A stretch of DNA of 64,000 nt from Rhineura floridana (Eukaryota; Chordata; Lepidosauria; Squamata; Rhineuridae): contig NC_084480.1 in the NCBI RefSeq assembly GCF_030035675.1, positions 116,127,738-116,191,737 on the forward strand, written 5' to 3'. The notes beneath the pieces are model-generated. The model was not told the origin of the DNA. It did not search any database and saw only the letters and a program-made list of their open reading frames with translations. This document shows, piece after piece, positions 20,511-30,904 of this stretch. How positions within the stretch are numbered: the stretch's first letter is position 1; every line of letters begins with the position of its first letter. The position numbers and the translations under genes were made by a program.

Positions 20511-20747
20511 ATGATTTTGCTCAGGGCCCCACAGGCTACGGGAGGGCTCACAGCCCCCTCCTCCAAGTTCTGTTTGGGCCATGACCACCAGCTTATGCAA
20601 ACGGGAGCCCCTACGTTTGTTGCGGCCATGCGGTTCCTTGCAGCTTTTCTTCCATATAATTGGAAGCAGCTCATCCTCCTTCGCCTCCCTTTCTTGCTCC
20701 GCCAGCATGAACAGAAGGGAAACATCCCTCACCTCCGCTAACTCCAT
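20439..20747 (-). CDS. Possible Harbinger transposase N-terminal exon
   Basis: From ATG 20747 the minus strand reads MELAEVRDVSLLFMLAEQER, then EAKEDELLPIIWKKSCKEPH followed by a basic stretch. Harbinger transposases often begin with an acidic, leucine-rich stretch leading into an arginine/lysine-rich one, which this resembles loosely. The last third overlaps the tandem subrepeats and is probably not coding. No DDE-domain continuation is found. The frame could equally be chance. Confidence 0.28.
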   Translation of the reverse strand: MELAEVRDVSLLFMLAEQEREAKEDELLPIIWKKSCKEPHGRNKRRGSRLHKLVVMAQTELGGGGCEPSRSLWGPEQNHRWLMKGRWAAQRTHSGRGFAPPP

Positions 20748-21040
20748 TGCACCCACAGGAAATTCAAACTTTGGCGCTTCCGCGTTCAAGCATGCATGCG
20801 CAGAACTGATAGCAGTGGAAGGGGAGAGAGGAGCAGACGTCATATTTTCCCAACGAATCAGATGTGTCGGGGGCATGGCTAGGAAAAAAGCGAGAAGATG
20901 CCGCATGTTCGGGCTGCGTGTGCGGCCGGTAAAAAAGCATGTTTTTAATATCAGCAAAAAGCGGGAAAGGAGCGGGAAAAGGGGCAAGTGAGGACTCTCA
21001 GCTGACAGAGCGGGTATGGAAAACCTGGATTATCCCGCTC

Positions 21041-21055
21041 CGTCTGGATGAGCCC
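21041..21055 (-). repeat. Right terminal inverted repeat of Harbinger-like element
   Basis: CGTCTGGATGAGCCC followed by TTA. Together with the left end it defines the 4712-bp element. Confidence 0.8.
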
Positions 21056-21845
21056 TTAATGGAAAGAATGCACAGGATCCAACCTACAAACCTTGCAGCA
21101 TTGCCTCTGATCTTAAAAGGGTGGGCACCATGTACTGTTTTAGTAATCATCCCTCACGGTGTGCACACAGAAGGAATTAGCAACAGGGAGTAGGTGCAGA
21201 ACTAGGTCAGTGAGCACTACTATAAGTTTCAAAATAATAATCCAAATACAAAGCTGTTGAATTCTACTAGAAATCCTTGTTAGTTTAAGCATATTTGAAC
21301 CAAATTAGCAAACAGAAATTGGCACTATATTTCTCCTATTTTTTCCCTGAGTCAATAGCCATAAATCCACAAGCCAAAACCAAAGCAGTTCCACCTTATA
21401 AAAGAGGAAAGTGCTCCTTGGAGAGTTAAGAAACCCCATAAAATCTAGTAAATGAGCCCTTGCTTTTGCTATATTTTAAATTCCTTGGATTAATGTTGAC
21501 CCCCATTTATTGGCATCCAACCGAGAAATGGAGAAATATTGTTTGGAGACACATTTGGAGCAGCTTAACAATGTTGAGACAGCATTAATTATGTTTGGGG
21601 GGGCAGATTTTCACTTTTCTTGGAGTCTGTAACTTTTTGGCATTGTCCCAGCTAAAATCCACTGGAACTACACAACCAAGTTCTTTAAAGGGTTCAGTCA
21701 AAGCTTCTGAAAATCACTCCCATCGCTTAAGCACGAGTTTGTAGAGTACCCAAATTATCAACAGCACACAATATGAACCATGAGAGAAACATAAAGATCG
21801 ATTTGCATGTTCACTAGGTGTGACACATCCCAAACCCTGAGATTT
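21056..21845. other. No recognisable gene or repeat
   Basis: AT-rich sequence between the Harbinger-like element and the 128-bp tandem array; nothing supported. Confidence 0.4.
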
Positions 21846-22229
21846 CTACCTGTGTGAGTTTCTGCAAGACCTGCTCCCTGCATTTCTGGCTGATTTCCAC
21901 CTGGCCTGGAAGGGTGGGGCCCTGTCTCTCTCCAGCTACAAAAGCAGCAACTGCTGAAGGGGCCAGAGACCATCTACCTGTGTGAGTTTCTGCAAGACCT
22001 GCTCCCTGCATTTCTGGCTGATTTCCAACTGGCCTGGAAGGGTGGGGCCCTGTCTCTCTCCAGCTACAAAAGCAGCAACTGCTGAGGGGGCCAGAGACCA
22101 TCTACCTGTGTGAGTTTCTGCAAGACCTGCTCCCTGCATTTCTGGCTGATTTCCACCTGGCCTGGAAGGGTGGGGCCCTGTCTCTCTCCAGCTACAAAAG
22201 CAGCAACTGCTGAAGGGGCCAGAGACCGT
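21846..22229. repeat. Three tandem 128-bp repeats
   Basis: CTACCTGTGTGAGTTTCTGC starts at 21846, 21974 and 22102, giving a constant period of 128 bp. The copies differ at only a few positions (for example CCACCTGGCC versus CCAACTGGCC), so the array is recent or homogenised. 128 is not a multiple of 3, so it is not a protein repeat. Each unit carries a pyrimidine tract ending in CAG (CCCTGTCTCTCTCCAG) and the donor-like GTGAGT. A LINE-type tail follows directly. Confidence 0.92.
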
Positions 22230-22582
22230 GTGTGTGTGTATATGTGCGCGTGAACCTGCTGCTCGGGATGTCTATAGACTACTGGGGTTAGTTGTTTTTT
22301 AGTTGTTTTGGGGGTCAAGATTTAATTTTGGAGATTCATTTTTGCTGTTATTTGGACTACAGCATATTTTTGTTAGACACTGTTGTGAAGTGTGTGGGGA
22401 TTGCTTAATTGTATATTTATTGAGATGTTTTCATTAGTTTGTTGTTTATTATTATTGTTTGGCTACTTATATACTGTGTATATTTATATTTCTTTGTTGT
22501 ATTATTTCTCTGTTGTACACCGCCCAGAGAGCTATGCTAGTTGGGCGGTATAGAAATTTAACAAATAAAATAATAATAATAA
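22230..22582 (+). mobile_element. LINE 3' tail, L2-type
   Basis: A T-rich 3' UTR ends in TGTACACCGCCCAGAGAGCT, then AGTTGGGCGGTATAGAAATT and an AATAAT run. CCGCCC and GGGCGG form the hairpin seen in the other L2-type tails of this window. The 5' side runs directly into the 128-bp repeats, which may be part of the same element. Confidence 0.72.
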
Positions 22583-23599
22583 TTTCAGGGAGGGCCCTAG
22601 TGATGTCACAGGGTGGGCATGAGTGATGGCATAGGGGTGTGCCTTAGTGTCATTAAGCATCAACCACAATTCAAATAAAAACATTTCTCTGATTGGAAAT
22701 TAAGATAGAAATCTTAGCTAAAAGATGGAACCTGGGTAGGGAACATTTAATCTAACCTACTTGCTTCTGGCAAAAAGGGTGTAAGTGCCCTCAGGCCAGG
22801 CCAGTCACCAGAAGGACACTGTAGGAAGAAAGTAGCGTAGTGTTGCGGAGATGTTAGATGGGAGCACTCAGGAGTAAAGATGGATGCCCCTGAAGGCTGC
22901 AATTCTAAACACTTACTAAGGGACTAAGTCCCATAGAGCTCAATAGGACTTACTGTTTGGTTTTTTTTAAAAAAAAACCAATGAAAATTAGGAACATTGT
23001 TTAGTCCTACTTTCCAGCACAAGTATTAAGTAACAACAGCGGCGTTTGAGAATAAACCAGCCCAGGTAAGGTAAATAGCCTCACCCTTTAGGAAGTTACA
23101 TCACTGTACACAGGTACATAGAGATATCCCCCAAATACTAGTCAGAAAGAACATCTCCCTTTTTACAGGGGGAACATGCAAGTTTGCTTATTCCAACACT
23201 TACTTCTGAGTAGATATGGTTGGATTGTGCTGTTGATAAGGCTTGACTAGGGATCTTCTGCAAATATATCAATAATCAAACATGGTTGGCAACCCCCTGC
23301 CTGGAATGTCCACTATTGAGCAAGAAACAAACCATGCAACCAACATCATCAGTCAGTTTAAGGGGGTTGAGCTGAGTTGGAACCACTGTTGTTGCTTCTA
23401 TGGATGAAAGGGAGTAAGGTTGAAGGTAAATGAAATACAAAGAGAAATAGAAAAAGTAAAGATAATGATGATTTCCTGAATGCAATACCATACTAACCAC
23501 AACAAGATTCCTGTGAGTAAGGCAGAAAACTCAGACCCCACAACCAGTCAGGATTCCTAACCAAAAACCAAAACTAAAAAAATTCTGGCAACCAGTCAG
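22583..23599. other. Unassigned; two short foldback-like scraps
   Basis: Near 22900-22960 (GACTAAGTCCCATAGAGCTC) and 23195-23240 (ACTTACTTCTGAGTAGATAT) are degraded pieces of the foldback family seen at 32490-32645. Otherwise nothing is recognised. Confidence 0.45.
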
Positions 23600-24138
23600 C
23601 CAAGGTCACAGAAATCCTCATGCAGTACAACCTGCCCCAGGGGCTGCAGTTAGTGCAGAATGCTGTGGCACGATTGCTGACATCAGTGAGATCCTATCAG
23701 CACATAATACCTCTGCTCTGAAATCTGCACTGGTTGTTAATTTGCTACCAGGCCAAGTTCAAAGGGTGTTTTCCATGTTACAGGTTCCACATAGTACTTG
23801 TTCTGCTCTTGTAAGAAATCAAGTCCTTTAGAGTGGCAGCACCTACGCTTTGGAACTCCCTGCCTATTGACATTAGGCAAATGCTTTCATTGTACACTTT
23901 TCAGTACATGCTGAAAACATTTTTGTTTAGGCAAACCTACCCAGGCATGTGGAGCTATTGTGTTTTTTATCTGTTTTTAACTCATTGTTAGTTTTATTAT
24001 TTTGAATGTTTCTAATTACCTGTCTTTAACTGTTGTCGCCAACAATTTTATTGTTTTAATTCCTTCTGTACACCACTTTGAGATTTTTTTACAATAAAGC
24101 AGTATATAAATGATCTAAATAAAATACATAAATAAATT
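23600..24138 (+). mobile_element. L2 LINE 3' end, old
   Basis: The decayed coding end reads like LVQNAVARLLTS, HWLLICYQAKFK and LWNSLPIDIRQ in successive broken frames. A T-rich UTR and TGTACACCACTTTGAGATTT, then AGCAGTATATAAATG, follow. The many differences from the 48 and 62 kb copies mark it as old. Confidence 0.8.
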
Positions 24139-24469
24139 TTGGAGTCACTGTGGCCCTTGGGTCTCTTTCCACTTTTAGGAACAAACCATTTGATACCATT
24201 TAGCTCGGTACTGCTGACATGGACTAGCATTGGATCTCCATGATTCTAGGCAATAGCCTTTTCCAGAATTTGAATTCTTATTGTCAAAACCAGTTGGTCA
24301 TTGCAGAATTTTTTAAAAAAATAAATAAAACCAGTATTAGTTTCCTACATAATAAAAGCAGTGATAACTACATAAGCCCTGCCTAATTGTTTTAAAAATA
24401 GGATTGGAGAGGGAGAGAAAGATGTACAACACAATCACAATCTGTTGCTATGTTTACTCAAAAGTCCCA

Positions 24470-24590
24470 TTAATTTACAGCACAATCCTAACATGTCTAC
24501 TCAAAAGTAAGTCCTAGTGAGTTCAATGGTGTTTATTCCGGGTATGTAGAATTAACATTGCAGCTTTACTCCCAGAAAAGTGAGTGTTGA
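24470..24590. repeat. Foldback element, ACTTACTTCTGAGTAGACAT family
   Basis: CAATCCTAACATGTCTACTC, then AAGTAAGTCCTAGTGAGTTC and AATGGTGTTTATTCC, form an imperfect inverted repeat around GTTCAATGG. The same family occurs at 32490-32645 and 54670-54775. Non-coding; superfamily unknown to me. Confidence 0.55.
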
Positions 24591-24884
24591 ATTAAAGCTT
24601 CATATTGGGAAGGTTTTCAACACACTGCCCTCTTCAACAGCCCAAGAAAATTTTAACCTGTTTGACTCCTGCACACAAGAGGAGTTTGGTACTGTTGAAA
24701 GCTATGTACTTACTCAATTTATGTGAGACAAACAGGAAAAAACAACTGTCTTCTACCTTGCAATGATCTAGCTACTGCCAGAGCAGTAGCTACGGGCTCA
24801 TTTAACAAAAGTTGCAGGGGGGGTGGCTGATGTTTTGGTGTATATCTCTTGAACCAGACTACCTAGAAATTTATTTATTTTTTA

Positions 24885-24992
24885 AATGAAAGCTGAGAGT
24901 CCAGAGATTAAGGTGACTCACCCAGAGACCTGGAGAGGATCCCAAAAATCCAGAGTCTCTGGGTGAAAATTGGAGACCTAGCAACCCTAATC
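24885..24992. repeat. Foldback element ending GCAACCCT
   Basis: TCACCCAGAGACCTGGA and TCCAGAGTCTCTGGGTGA are inverted copies with one gap. The right end GGAGACCTAGCAACCCT resembles the terminus of the hAT element at 51308-51777. The left end is unclear. Confidence 0.45.
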
Positions 24993-25083
24993 TGGTTACA
25001 GGTGACACGTTTATGGGTAAGAGGGCATTTCTACAAACAACAGTACTTAACTCTTTCAGATCTGGGCACAAGAGCATAGGGGA

Positions 25084-25273
25084 AGGACCATAGCTCAGCA
25101 GTAGAGCATCTGCCTAGCGTGCAAAAGGTCCCAAATTCAATCCCCAGCATCTTCAGGTAGTGTTGGGAGAGAATTCTGCCTGAATCTTGGAGAGCTGCTG
25201 CCAGTCAGTGTAGACAGTACTGAGCTAGGTGGACCACTGGGTGGAATCAGTATATGGAAACTTCCTGTGTTCC
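25084..25273 (+). mobile_element. tRNA-Ala-derived SINE
   Basis: It starts AGGACCATAGCTCAGCAGTA (box A) and has a box B-like CAAATTCAATCCCCAGC. The shared body GAGAGCTGCTGCCAGTCAGT and the tail AACTTCCTGTGTTCC follow. The tRNA head is moderately diverged. Confidence 0.85.
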
Positions 25274-27624
25274 ACATACAAATATATGTAGAGTTAGATG
25301 CATAAAATGAACATGCAAATTCTGCCACAAGGCTAGAATGGATAAAAGTTGCTGAGTCTAACTTTTGTATTTTCTAAATCCCAAACTTTCTGTAGCAAGA
25401 CAAATGTTCCTTTAAAAGGATATATCCATTTACAGAAGAGCAGCAATTTATAGAATTGCCTCTGAAAGCCAAGTATGTGACAGGTCACAAAATGGTAGGG
25501 TACATTTTATGCAGAATGATATTGCTAAAATAATAAATAAATCTTCTGTCAGTGAATACTTAAGGTGTTGCCAAGCACAAACTAAAGACATCACTACGCT
25601 TGGCAGTATGTTATGTATTATGAATTGTACTGCACTTTTAATGATGAATTTCCACCAGCATGTCTTTGTGGAGACAATAATTTTCATTTATGCATTAAAA
25701 ATATATGGGCAGAACAAAGTACTGTAAAGAGGGTCTATATATTACAAGGGCTCTTGAGGGAACACAATGCATCTCTTTACTCTGTCCTTTGTACACAGAA
25801 GCTCATTGCACTTTCATATAGTAACTCCAGTAATTGGTGGTCTTAATTGGGAGGGCAGATTTTACCACTCTCGCAAACTTCCACAAACCACGACAGGAAC
25901 ACCTAAGAATAAAGTCCAGTGAGTTCCATATAGCACTTTCCAGGGTTCCATTTCTTGGTTATGCTACAACGTGACAAGGAGACAAAACCCAGCAACTGAC
26001 TCTCATATGCATGACCAGGTCCTTCCCTAGACCTTCTGAGGGCCCAAAGCAAAGAGCATCTTTGGCATGCCCCCTCCATTCATTTGACTTTTTACTAGTT
26101 TTTTTACATTTGCAGTCCATTACAAGACTTTGATGGATGATTTGTTCCTGTCATATAAGATGATAACTTATGTCATCTGCTTGCATGAATCTGAGCACAA
26201 ACACAATATTTACTGAATGGTCACTGATGTTATGAATTTTCCTGTGAATTAAAAAAAAAGTTAACATTAACACAATACTGGCCACGCAAGTCAATGTTGC
26301 CAAATTCACAAGTGAACACCCGTAAATGTGCTATTTTTGTGTCAGCTGCTGTATGGGTAATTGAGTAGGTAGCCCATGACAATCACATACACCCAAGCCT
26401 GACACACCAGGTGATTGCCTGGGCCACCTGCACTTCGATCCAGCCCTGTACATCAGGGCAGTTGGGCAGAAGCAAAGTCATTTCTGAATAAAGAGGTGCC
26501 AGTGTGAAGTCTGATTAGATTCCCTTCCTCTGGCCATGACACCTGCCACACTTAATCCCACATTTATGCAGAAGTGATGAGTTTACTCGGTGGTGAAGAA
26601 AACTCACTCTGAACATAAATGTTAAAGAGGAAAATGACTCTTAACAGCATCACTGCTATTGAGAGGCAGCTATCACATTGCTCAGATGTGAGTGATGCTG
26701 CTTATGGCAGAAGGTGGAGCAGGTTGCCCTTATGGAGTGGCTGACATATCAAAGCCATCTCAATAAAGGACTGCAGCAGAAAGGCACTGATGAAGGGAGC
26801 TGGTGGCCATTTCTGACATTTGCTAATTAGAAAATAGTGCAACAACAAACCCCAAGAGCTGCAATCTGTTTTTTTGAATATTATTCAGAGAAGGTAAAAG
26901 TTTGGGGTGCTGCGCTTACCTTGCTATCCGATGACAAGGATTGGGTATGATATATATCGCTCCTTAAAAAACTGTATTAATTCCCACTTCATTGCTTAGA
27001 CCAGACACTTGCTCATATATTATTTAGTTGCAACTTTTATTCTTGTCTGTTTTATTGCATATTATATTGTGCAAAAATAATAATCAAACAGCCCCATCCA
27101 CACACAAGAGGAAGGCATCAGCAGACTTGGGGAAACTGCAACATTAACAGATGAACAAAAAATCTTTAGGGGAAAAAAACCCAAGAGTGGAGAGGTGTTA
27201 CCAGGCTTGCCCATCTCCCTGTTTATATGTGCATGAACTCACCTCTTACCCATGTAGTCACTGAGGCACAGTCTTGAGGGATTTTTCATTCAGAGACTGT
27301 CATACGTCACAATGCTGCTTGCACTAGGTCAATAACATCTCACTTTCTTGGAGGAAATCACTGTGACCTGTGTGTGTGAGGTCATAATTATATACTGGAG
27401 TTTTAGCAGAGGCTAGGCACAAATTCTTGGGTGACTTGTTCAACCAAGCACAACACAGAGAAAAGTCTGCCTCTTGTTATCTAATACGATACAGGAAAAA
27501 ATCTCAGGCAATGAAGGGGTGGACCAAAGGTAGGCTTGCCTTCATAAATCAGCCCTGAACTCCATGGCTCCTCAACACTGGGTTCCTTAGAACCCTCTTA
27601 ATAGTGTTTTAAAATGGAAAAAGA
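25274..27624. other. No recognised gene; possible scraps of DNA transposons
   Basis: Near 26020-26090 (GGGCCCAAAGCAAAGAGCAT) and 26390-26450 the sequence recalls ends of hAT miniature elements, but I cannot define termini. Otherwise unassigned. Confidence 0.4.
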
Positions 27625-27735
27625 TAGTGGTGGCTAACCTGTGGCCTCCAGACGTTGCTGGATTACAATCCCATTATCCCTTAATGTAGGCTGATGGGAG
27701 CTGGAGTCCAACAACATCATTCTAGAGAGGGATCC
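27625..27735. mobile_element. hAT-type miniature foldback element, degraded
   Basis: GGCCTCCAGACGTTGCTGGA and GGAGTCCAACAACATC are inverted relatives of the 14810-14947 element, with the same core (ACAATCCCATTATCCC ... GCTGATGGGAGCTGGAGTCC). Clear target duplications are no longer visible. Confidence 0.65.
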
Positions 27736-28489
27736 AGGTCCCCAACTTAAGAGGTCCTGACTAACCTAAATAACAACATGGAGAAGGCATCTAAGGAAGG
27801 CTGAAGAAGTCTGCTTCTGTGGGTGTCCATGAGATCAAGTATGATTGAAGAGAGATGCATAAAGCAACCTCCTGGAGAATCTTGAAACGTTGAAGAATGT
27901 AGTGCCTGAGTGATACACAGTAAAAGGATGTGGCTTCCTGAAGTGAGAGGGTCTGCAAACAAAAGACCATGACACTAATCTGGAAGGAAGGGACATTGAA
28001 TGACAATAGGCACTGGTACTCAGTCATCAGGAGGTAGAACAGTACAGGTTTTCCAACACAGACTGGGTGGTCATCAGAGGTTGTCGATCCAATTGAGATA
28101 CAATGCTAGGGTAATCATGTAGGAATAGGTGGCATCTTTTTCCCAAGGAATGATTTTCACCAAATAAAGACATATGCTGTCATTAGAGGTGGCAAAAAGT
28201 GCAGATGTCTACTTAGGCATTGTCATACATGTAGAGCCTGTGGCCCTATTAAATGTCATACATGGGAAGGATAGTCAGCCAGAGCCAATGCTTGCTTCCT
28301 CTGTTAGTCTGAGTCCTAACTGATACTTAGTACCAAATCAACCGGTTTTTTTTAAAAAAAATACACACTTTTCTCTTTGAAAATCCACTTTTGCCTCATC
28401 CAGTTCCTACTCTTATCAGTTCTTCGCTTATGTGCAAGGAGTTAGTTGTGAAAGTAACTAAGTGTTACTTTAAAAAGATATTGCAGATC
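27736..28489. other. No recognisable gene or repeat
   Basis: Only short frames on either strand; nothing supported. Confidence 0.4.
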
Positions 28490-28765
28490 TGGAAACAGTA
28501 AAGAAAAAGGCATCCAGAATAATCAGGGCCCTGGAGTTCCTTGCCTACAAAGAAAAGCTACACTGTTTAGGGCTGTTTAATTTAGAAAAAAAGGCAAATG
28601 GGGAGGGCATGATAGAGGTTTACAAAATTATGCATCATGCAGAAATAGTGGAAAACAGGAAGTTCTCTCTTTCTCACACTCTCGTAATATCAGAACTTTA
28701 GGTCATCCATTGAACATGCTTGATGGGAGATTCTGGGCTGACAAAAGTATTTCATGCATTTGATT
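28490..28765 (+). mobile_element. CR1 LINE fragment, old
   Basis: Broken frames read like VKKKASRIIRALEFLAYKEKL, LGLFNLEKKANGEGMIEVYK and GHPLNMLDGRFWADK. These match the ORF2 C-terminus of the 35 kb CR1 (KVQKRATRMIKGMERL ... LNVGRFRTDK) at low identity. The 3' UTR is missing and a microsatellite follows. Confidence 0.8.
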
Positions 28766-28784
28766 GACTGACTGACTGACTGAC

Positions 28785-28833
<49 letters not shown>

Positions 28834-28834
28834 A
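28766..28834. repeat. TGAC/TGAT tetranucleotide microsatellite
   Basis: Five TGAC-type units grade into about twelve TGAT units. The internal variant block suggests expansion after a C-to-T change. Confidence 0.95.
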
Positions 28835-28923
28835 GGACAACTTTGGTCCCTTCTACTCTCTGGCCACCTCCAAGCCTGAATATCTCATGAAGTCTATTTG
28901 TAGTCCCTTCCAGTTTGTAGGTG

Positions 28924-29093
28924 CTAGGCTGTAGCTCAGTGGTAGACCATCTACTTTGCACGTGAACGGTCTCATGTTCAATCCCCAGCATCTTCACATA
29001 GGGCTGTCTAAAACCATGGAGAGCCACTGCCAGCCCATGTAAAGACAGTACTGAGCTATACTAGTGTGACTCAGTATAAGGCAGCTTCTTTAA
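28924..29093 (+). mobile_element. tRNA-Ala-derived SINE
   Basis: CTGTAGCTCAGTGGTAGACC (box A) and TGTTCAATCCCCAGCATCTT (box B region) are followed by GGAGAGCCACTGCCAGCCCA and the tail CAGTATAAGGCAGCTTC. Confidence 0.86.
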
Positions 29094-29727
29094 TATTGGA
29101 TCAGCAGGAGGAAAGACTTGTCCGATCTCAGACTTGCTGCTTGCGCACCATGTAGATCTGGCATATATAACTGAAACCTGTCTGGATGCAGGGGTAGGGG
29201 TAAACTTCTCACAGATGTGTCTGCCAGTTTTCCAAGTGCAGCACCAATCATGACTGGGGAGCAGGGAGCTGGAGTAGCCCTTGCATACAGGGATAACATC
29301 TCCTTGGCCAGGTACCCAGTTCCATAGCTGACTAATTTCAAATGTCTCTACCTAGTCCTGGACATAAAACACAGGACAGGGTTCTGTTGGTGGACCATTC
29401 CAGTTTCCTGGATTGATTGACATGGTGTTCAGGACCCCATAGCTCTCAGACTTGAGAGACTTTAATATCCATACCAAGGCTGCCTTGTTAGGAGCAGCTC
29501 AGAACTTCATGGCCATCGTGCCTCAAATAATATCTGGCTCAACAAATATGGCAAGACATACATCGAATTTGGTGTTCGGTACGGATTTTGAGGGATGATG
29601 GTCTGTGGATGGGGGAGCCAGAAACGACTCCAATAACATGGACAGATCATTATCTGGTCAGATTTAACTTTAGGTCGACCCCAGGAAACAGATGGCTCCA
29701 AATAGGTTTCTGAAGTTCCTGTTGCTT

Positions 29728-29822
29728 AGAATTATAGAATAGTAGAGTTGGAAAGGGCCTGTTTAGGCCATTAAATCCAACCCCTTGTTCAATGCAGGAG
29801 TCCAACTTAAAGCAACTAAAAG
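29728..29822 (-). mobile_element. CR1 3' tail of the avian-like type, inserted in old L2
   Basis: On the plus strand AGAATTATAGAATAGTAGAG, then TTGGAAAGGGCCTG and AAATCCAACCCCTTGTTCAA, read as the inverted 3' end of a CR1 of the kind abundant in birds (tail ATTCTATGATTCT). It is a different CR1 subfamily from the TTCTTATG-tailed copies here. Confidence 0.65.
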
Positions 29823-30639
29823 CATTTTTCCTGCAGATTTTGTTGGTGGTCTTATTGAGGTCCTGGCCTCCACTTGGAATGAGGGAATGACTTGGGCCAT
29901 AGACCAGTCTTAGCCTAACTGCAGAGTCAGTTTGGCATCTTGGTATCCAAAGGAGCTGAATGCAATGTGAAGTCGATGCCTAGAGTGTAAGTTGTGCAAA
30001 TCACAGAATGAGTAGGGCTGAACACAGCAAAGAATCTATCTTGGATCTTATTTTGTGGTGGTAACAGTGGTAGTTTTCTGCACCATTGTGTCTAGGAACT
30101 GTCATCTGGCAGCACTTTTTTGGGTGGTGAAGAGCCTTAAAGGAGCTGCTGTGACCATTTTACAGGACAAAAATGCTTCTATTCATGCTGACCTTGACAC
30201 TGGTTGTGACAGTGTCTGAGCTCAAAGGGACCAGGATTGCATCTAGCAGCATTGCAATTGATACCTTTCAGCTTGTTTGGCTTGAGGACATGGACAAGCT
30301 GCTTGGAGCAATAAAACCAATTCTTATGCATCCTGGCAGTTAAATCAGCAAGATTGGAACTGTGTGTCTGGACCACAAATGTGGTTAATGCTTCCTTGAG
30401 GAAAGGAGTGATTCCTGATAGTTAGTGAAGCAACACTTTAAAAAAACCCAAACTTAGATCCTGTGGCATTTAACAGTTACTTGCCTGCTCTCTGATTTGT
30501 CATTTTTAGGCAAGATATTGGAGCAGTCTATGGCCTTGCAACTCCAGACAGCCTTGGATGATTATTTAGATCCATTTCAACCTGATGGGTGACTTATGCT
30601 GGATAATGGAGATGAGGATTGTTACAACCCTGTTAATTT

Positions 30640-30755
30640 CAGAGCTTGGAAAAGTTACTTTTTTGAACTACAACTCCCATCAGCCCAATCTAGTGGCCAT
30701 GCTGGCTGGGGCTGGTGGGAGTTGTAGTTCAAAAAAGTAACTTTTCCAAGCTCTG
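30640..30755. mobile_element. hAT-type miniature foldback element (MITE)
   Basis: 116 bp, starting CAGAGCTTGGAAAAGTTACT and ending with the exact reverse complement AGTAACTTTTCCAAGCTCTG. The core is CTACAACTCCCATCAGCCC. It is flanked by perfect 8-bp duplications GTTAATTT at 30632-30639 and 30756-30763, diagnostic of hAT insertion. It interrupts the L2 reverse transcriptase region. Confidence 0.92.
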
Positions 30756-30904
30756 GTTAATTTTCCTGGACCTCTTGGTGGCTTTCAGTACCATTGACCA
30801 TGGTATCCTTCTGGATTGTTTATAAGGGTTGGGCTTAGACAGCACTATTTTACAGAAGTTCTGGTAATTGCTTGATAGGTTTTCTCAGATGGTGCCAAGG
30901 GACT

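Larger units (their letters stand above)
16344..21055 (-). mobile_element. Harbinger/PIF-like DNA transposon, 4.7 kb, with insertions
   Basis: GGGCTCATCCAGACG at 16344-16358 is the exact reverse complement of CGTCTGGATGAGCCC at 21041-21055. The flanks are CTA and TTA, close to the TWA target duplication of Harbinger elements with one mismatch. Inside are two Myb/SANT-like frames (18032-18316 plus, 18608-19111 minus) and a minus-strand frame near 20747 that resembles a Harbinger transposase N-terminus. Harbinger elements usually carry a DDE transposase and a Myb-like DNA-binding protein. I find no DDE nuclease domain, so the copy looks non-autonomous or gutted. The interior is much more CpG-rich than its flanks. 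A CR1 and a LINE tail have inserted inside. Confidence 0.68.
29100..30895 (+). mobile_element. L2 LINE, old copy, endonuclease to reverse transcriptase
   Basis: Decayed pieces appear in L2 order. TETWLDAGVG (29165-29200) and RDFNIHTKA (near 29458-29483) are endonuclease motifs, with DHYLVRFNFR near 29645. Then come VNASLRKGVIPDS (near 30380-30420) and FLGKILEQSMALQLQTALDD followed by YLDPFQPDG (30505-30590). The last is FLDLLVAFSTIDHGILLD (near 30765-30820), the block of the first polymerase aspartate. The copy is riddled with stops and frameshifts. A CR1 tail and a hAT miniature element have inserted into it. Confidence 0.82.

Noticed and set aside
21758-22318. Repeated minus-strand frames over the tandem array
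   Set aside because: The 128-bp period shifts frame each unit, so the repeated peptide is a by-product of the DNA repeat.
28766-28834. CRISPR-like repeat array
   Set aside because: It is a simple tetranucleotide microsatellite without spacers, in a eukaryotic repeat context.
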